This document shows positions 59,871-64,000 of a DNA stretch of 64,000 nucleotides, one piece after another. The first letter of the stretch is position 1, and every line of letters begins with the position of its first letter. A program made the translations under genes and the position numbers. Origin of the DNA: Pycnococcus provasolii (taxonomy: Eukaryota > Chlorophyta > Pseudoscourfieldiophyceae > Pseudoscourfieldiales > Pycnococcaceae); assembly GCA_938743325.2 (NCBI GenBank), contig OW568887.1, positions 546,503 to 610,502 on the forward strand, in the 5' to 3' direction. The notes beneath the pieces were generated by a model. The model was not told the origin of the DNA. It made no database searches and saw nothing but the letters and a program-made list of their open reading frames with translations.

Positions 59871-59936
59871 TAGGGTTAGACCTAACCCCGGGGAGGGTTA
59901 GACCTAACCCCGGGGAGGGTTAGACCTAACCCTGGC
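59871..59936. repeat. Three 22-bp units with head-to-head telomeric motifs
   Basis: The unit GGGTTAGACCTAACCCCGGG (with GA) repeats three times. Each unit joins a forward TTAG motif to an inverted CTAACCC, so it is nearly palindromic. It directly adjoins the interstitial telomere tract. Confidence 0.85.
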
Positions 59937-60154
59937 AGCCAGCAAACCCCCAAGAGTCATGCATTTGTGCACCTACGACGTATCCCAGGTCGTTGTCCTG
60001 TTTGTCTCGACCAGGGAGGAGGTACGACATGCCCTCTTTGACCGACATGCCAATACCATGGCGTTGTCGCCGGCGGTCCCGGCACCCGTTGTAGCGCAGT
60101 CTGCGTCGTATGGCTGGCTCACTGGCTACGCGGCTGGCTTATGCCTTGCTGGTT

Positions 60155-60274
60155 AGACTCTTGTAAGCTCCATGTAACAACACATTCGAACATGAAACCT
60201 ACATGGAGGGGGGATGCGACCTTAAGGGAGAGTGGGTTGACCTTAAGGTTATAAGACAAGATGTTGTTCATGAT
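60155..60274 (+). repeat. Subtelomeric repeat block, copy 1
   Basis: About 120 bases starting GTAAGCTCCATGTAACAACA. It is repeated in the same orientation at 63397-63517 with roughly 90% identity by eye. The shared core includes GATGCGACCTTAAGGGAGAG and AAGATGTTGTTCATGAT. Confidence 0.85.
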
Positions 60275-60472
60275 GTTACAAGGTCAACTTACATGAGGTC
60301 AACCAGTCCCCCACCTGTCAGCCTGTGAGCCTGCCCACCAGCCATACACCTCAGACTGCGCCACTACGCGCGCCACCACCGCCGGCGACGACGCCATGGC
60401 GCCGGGATGTTGTCCCCAACCAACCTGACCGATTTCATAACGGAGGAATACAACGGCAAGAAAGAGGTCCTA

Positions 60473-60492
60473 CAAAGAGGAATTCCTCTTTG
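60473..60492. repeat. 20-bp perfect palindrome
   Basis: CAAAGAGGAATTCCTCTTTG equals its own reverse complement. Related AAGAGGTC/GACCTCTT inversions lie at about 60460-60600, so the region can form several hairpins. Confidence 0.7.
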
Positions 60493-60866
60493 CACAAACA
60501 GAAAAAAAAAAAGCTCTTTCCCGAGCCCGGGGACCTCTTCCAGAAAGAGGTCCGGCCAGATTCAGGGACGCTTGCAAGAGGTCCTCGAGGAAGAGGTTTT
60601 GGCTCTTTGCACGAACACTCTAGATAGTCTCCTGACTTGAACCCAACTTCAACCAAGGGGAAATACACCTCATTTCCCCTCCCTTGCTTCAACTAACCTT
60701 ACATACTTGAAGTTGGGATGTACTGTACAGTACCCTGTGTCGAACCTACTGTTGTTAACTGTTGTTTGTAACGGGGAAAAAGAGTGGAGATGCGATTTTG
60801 GACATTTGGACATTTGGACATTTTGGGCTCATTCCCCCTCCCCCTCCCAGGCATCACATCCTAATC

Positions 60867-61424
60867 GTGGCATTGGCTGGTCATAAACCTACCCAAACTA
60901 GCTTGGGGACCGGTGCCCTAACCTTTGGGACCGGTGCCCTAACGTTCGGTCAGTGACTCGACTTTGGCAAGTGACTCGAGTACTCGACGGCGACTAAATA
61001 AAGATACGCTACTACCCTAGTGGCATCGGCTGGTCATAAACCTACCCAAACTAGCTTGGGGACCGGTGCCCTAACCTTTGGGACCGGTGCCCTAACGTTC
61101 GGTCAGTGACTCGACTTTGGCAAGTGACTCGAGTACTCGACGGCGACTAAATAAAGATACGCTACTACCCTAGTGGCATCGGCTGGTCATAAACCTACCC
61201 AAACTAGCTTGGGGACCGGTGCCCTAACCTTTGGGACCGGTGCCCTAACGTTCGGTCAGTGACTCGACTTTGGCAAGTGACTCGAGTACTCGACGGCGAC
61301 TAAATAAAGATACGCTACTACCCTAAAGTGGCATCGGCTGGTCATAAACCTACCCAAACTAGCTTGGGGACCGGTGCCCTAACCTTTGGGACCGGTGCCC
61401 TAACGTTTGGGGACCGGTGCCCTG
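60867..61424 (+). repeat. Tandem array of a 153-bp unit, about 3.6 copies
   Basis: Units start at 60867, 61020, 61173 and 61328 with GTGGCATYGGCTGGTCATAA. Lengths are 153, 153 and 155 bases; the third has two extra A. The fourth is cut off after about 97 bases. Copies are nearly identical. Each unit contains GGGACCGGTGCCCTAAC twice and CAAGTGACTCGAGTACTCGA once. Confidence 0.95.
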
Positions 61425-61639
61425 CGCGAGCGGGTCCATGGGCCATGGCTCTGTTGTGGCGAAATGCGTCTGGGTAGGAAGGGGGCTGACAAAACCTTGT
61501 CCCGGGCCAAAACCTTGTCCCGATTTCCCGAGTACAAAAGCACCGTTGATCCCGTGGCTGCGGCGGCTGCGGCGGGTTTGCTGCGGCACGTGGTGGCTGC
61601 GTTCGTCGTGTGAGCCGTGCACGTGCACGTGGCGGCGTT

Positions 61640-62200
61640 GACGGTCCGGCGGCAGCGTCGAGCTCGTCGAGCCGGACGTGGTACCAAGACCCGAAGTTGG
61701 ACCGTGGCTCCCACGTCCGGCTCGACGGAGCCCTTCCACTTGACTTGGTACTCCGCGCGACGGCGACGGCGGTTCCAGCGGCGTGCCTCGATCGCCTCCA
61801 CACCATCCTCGATGTCCGAGTCGACGGAGCCCTTCCACTTGACTTGGTACTCCGCGCGACGGCGACGGCGGTTCCAGCGGCGTGCCTCGATCGCCTCCAC
61901 ACCATCCTCGATGTCCGAGTCGTCGTCGTCGTCGTCAGCGTCATCCTCACCACGATCAGCGTCGTCGTCGTCGGCATCAACATCGTCAGGAGCCGTCGGT
62001 ATCAAGCACAGTTTCCCATTCACCCACCTCAACGACAGAGAGGGTGGCGGTGGAGGCGGCAATGGAGCCTGAGGCGGTGGAGGCGGCGCCTCCAGAGCCC
62101 TTCCACTTGACGTGGTACTCCGCGCGACGGCGACGGCGGTTCCAGCGGCGTGCCTCGATCGCCTCCACACCGTCATCGATGTCCGAGTCGTCGTCGGCGG
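61640..62200 (-). pseudogene. Chromodomain gene remnant with triplicated N-terminal half
   Basis: Reading leftward, GVEAIEARRWNRRRRRAEYQ followed by VKWKGS occurs three times (about 62190-62100, 61920-61822 and 61821-61723), each after an acidic DDSDI(E/D)D lead. This is the first half of a chromodomain (the Y.VKWKG strand). Its natural continuation, RTWEPRSNF...LDELDA, is present only once (about 61715-61650) and in another frame. So no copy makes an intact domain in one frame. The second and third copies form an exact-looking 99-bp tandem duplication. It may come from a chromatin protein or the integrase tail of a chromovirus-type retroelement; no polymerase or integrase sequence is seen nearby to decide. 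Confidence 0.6.
61723..61920. repeat. 99-bp tandem duplication within the chromodomain remnant
   Basis: CGACGGAGCCCTTCCACTTG begins at 61723 and again at 61822, and the two 99-base units appear identical. 99 is a multiple of three, so the frame was preserved. A third, diverged copy lies near 62093-62190. Confidence 0.9.
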
Positions 62201-62407
62201 CGGCGGTGGCAGCGGTGGTGGCCCGCCGGCTCCACATACGCCTCCCAGCAACGACCGGGATCCCCGGTGGAAAAAAAATTTCCTCGACTAGGGGAAGGAT
62301 CCAGCGACGGATCCCCTGCATACAGGTTTTTATTCGAAGGTCCGTCTGGACCCTCGGGCTCGCCCTCTCTTCGGGCTCTCCTCTCTGCTATCCGATATCA
62401 CCTATAT

Positions 62408-62620
62408 ATGCACGCGTGGGCAGCGACGGGACGAACGCTCGAGCAGGCGTACGCGGCGTTTGCGAACGAGGTTGCGGCTCGCGTTGCCACGGCGAAGCAC
62501 CTGCCGCCTCTCAGCGCTCTCCCCGAGGCTCCCTCCGAGACGCCCAACATGGCGCCATCCGCAGCGCCCTTCAGCACGCGCAATGGGGCATGCGCGGCGC
62601 CAATGGAGCTCAATGCTTAG
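62408..62620 (+). CDS. Small subtelomeric open frame, 70 residues
   Basis: ATG 62408 to TAG 62620. The product is Ala-rich with a helical start (MHAWAATGRTLEQAYAAFAN then EVAARVATAK) and a Pro/Ser tail. No domain recognised. It could be a fragment of a former gene, since it sits among decayed sequences. Confidence 0.25.
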   Translation: MHAWAATGRTLEQAYAAFANEVAARVATAKHLPPLSALPEAPSETPNMAPSAAPFSTRNGACAAPMELNA

Positions 62621-63126
62621 CATCTCGGGCTCGTTCGTTTAGGTAAGAACTCTTGCTACGCCATGACACCGCCCATGCTACCTTCGCGCGACTACGCGAC
62701 ACGCGCGCGACTCGCAAAGTGGGCCTACTCTACGAGTCTACGCGCGTAGTGGAAAGGAAGTGCCGGAAAAAGGATGGTGGGACATCAACAACTACGTACT
62801 GCATCTTGAAAACGTTCTAGCCGAGGTGGTGGCGCAAAACGGGTACGACACCAAGTACATGTGAGGTTTCAGCAGCTCGCAGCAGCTGAAAGCGCATCCA
62901 GGGCACACAGCAGCACGAGGCGCGCGACGACGGCGCCATAGAAATCCAGGATGGGAATGTGAATGGGGAGGGAGAGTAACTCTGGTTATGTTTGGTCGGG
63001 GAGGACAGAGAAATTCCCGGGGAGGGGGGGGGGGGATTAGATAGTGGGGGATTAGAAGGAGCTCCTGGGTATAGTGAAATGGATTTCGTGGGTATAGTGA
63101 AATGGTCGGGAATTTGGTCGAGAAGG

Positions 63127-63166
63127 CCAGTTAGGTTAGGGTTAGGGTTAGGGTTAGGGTTAGGTT
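63127..63166 (+). repeat. Short interstitial telomeric tract
   Basis: Five to six TTAGGG units between a G-rich stretch and the second copy of the subtelomeric block. Confidence 0.9.
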
Positions 63167-63396
63167 TATAACAGAAAAGGGTTAGGTCAATGCGGATCAC
63201 AGCGCCAACATCCAATTGTGCGTGCGGCCGACGACATGACGTCGTAAATAATGCGATGGATTCTGATTGCCAGCACGCTGCAACAGTAAAAACGAACACC
63301 TAGATAGATACTTTAGTTATGAGACAAAAGATTGTGAAACATGGGCGCTTTCTTGGTCTTTGACTCAAAGAGGGCGATGCCTAACCCTTGTTGGTG

Positions 63397-63517
63397 AGAC
63401 TCATGTAAGCTCCATGTAACAACATCTTCGAACATGAAACCAACACGGAGGGGGGGATGCGACCTTAAGGGAGAGTGGGTTGACCTTGAGGTTATAGGAC
63501 AAGATGTTGTTCATGAT
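63397..63517 (+). repeat. Subtelomeric repeat block, copy 2
   Basis: Direct repeat of 60155-60274, with about ten differences by eye. It lies just inside the terminal telomere array. Confidence 0.85.
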
Positions 63518-63700
63518 CCTCGACGTAGTAATACCGCGGAATCACGGCGGCCGCCGCGCGAGCATGCGTCTGCCTCAGGGACTTCAGCAGTCGTGTTGCC
63601 GCTCGCAGCGCCAGCAGCGTCCGCAATAGCAACAAATGAGAGATGATCCTGAAAATGAGTAAATGACCATTCACCTTTCACCATTCACTGCCAGCCTGGC

Positions 63701-64000
63701 AATTAGGGTTAGGGTTAGGGTTACGATTGGTAGGGTTAGGGTTAGGGTTAGGGTTACGATTGGTAGGGTTAGGGTTAGGGTTAGGGTTACGATTGGTAGG
63801 GTTAGGGTTAGGGTTACGATTGGTAGGGTTAGGGTTAGGGTTAGGGTTAGGGTTAGGGTTAGGGTTAGGGTTAGGGTTAGGGTTAGGGTTAGGGTTAGGG
63901 TTAGGGTTAGGGTTAGGGTTAGGGTTAGGGTTAGGGTTAGGGTTAGGGTTAGGGTTAGGGTTAGGGTTAGGGTTAGGGTTAGGGTTAGGGTTAGGGTTAG
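63701..64000 (+). repeat. Terminal telomere array, (TTAGGG)n
   Basis: The proximal 125 bases mix TTAGGG with four copies of the variant GGGTTACGATTGGTAGGG. From about 63826 to the window edge the repeat is pure TTAGGG. The G-rich strand runs 5' to 3' toward the right edge, as expected for a right chromosome end. Confidence 0.97.

Noticed and set aside
60325-60627. 100-residue open frame in the subtelomere
   Set aside because: Composed of palindromic AAGAGG/CCTCTT repeats and an A-run, with no coding character.
61342-61983. 213-residue minus-strand frame across the satellite edge and chromodomain remnant
   Set aside because: It reads the chromodomain copies out of frame, runs into the 153-bp repeats and shows no coherent fold.

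Overview
Read by eye with no tools, this 64-kb window looks like one end of a nuclear chromosome from a unicellular green alga, most likely a prasinophyte-type chlorophyte (Pycnococcus or Chloropicon are candidates by inference only). The last 300 bases are a TTAGGG array running off the right edge, so position 64000 lies in or next to the telomere. The green-lineage calls rest on a CDKB-type kinase with a PSTALRE motif, a plastid-type porphobilinogen deaminase, a cp31-like two-RRM protein, a PPR protein and a LOV histidine kinase. Genes are GC-rich and mostly single-exon. Six introns of 108 to 416 bases could be placed exactly by frame and GT-AG borders (donors GTACGT, GTACGC, GTGCGT, GTAAGT) and a seventh of 171 bases starts the gene at 31691.

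Layout. 0-6 kb: the 3' end of an unknown gene, convergent with a very large fasciclin/LamG-like surface protein. 6-12 kb: several predicted mitochondrial membrane proteins, with an OMA1-like M48 protease and an MCUR1-family protein divergently transcribed and a ROMO1/Mgr2 homologue nearby, plus a family-16 methyltransferase. 12-27 kb: a GT29 sialyltransferase-like protein, a voltage-gated K+ channel, a Trm10-like tRNA methyltransferase, a secreted protein of unknown function, and a Dispatched/Patched-like RND protein. 27-36 kb: a small Cys-rich secreted gene with a broken frame, a 10-repeat armadillo protein, a proline iminopeptidase, a helical-repeat protein, and a convergent gene pair whose 5' ends (leader plus putative transit peptide) are near-identical inverted copies. 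36-52 kb: LOV hybrid histidine kinase, cp31-like RRM protein, a damaged JmjC gene, porphobilinogen deaminase, CDKB, an EamA transporter, a possible flagellar protein and a PPR protein. 52-58.6 kb: a 223-bp MITE, then a 1865-residue protein fusing a secreted Notum/pectin-acetylesterase-like domain to an ABCG transporter.

From 58.6 kb to the end is subtelomere. It holds frame-broken gene remnants (an unknown gene and an armadillo-repeat fragment), interstitial TTAGGG tracts, head-to-head telomeric units, a 153-bp tandem array, a roughly 120-bp block present twice, three copies of half a chromodomain (two in a 99-bp tandem duplication), and the terminal array.

The most notable observations are the esterase-ABCG fusion and the inverted duplication that gives two unrelated genes the same N-terminal leader. 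Many apparent starts are not ATG. I chose the first in-frame ATG throughout, so N-termini are tentative. No tRNA, rRNA, CRISPR or prokaryotic operon feature was seen.
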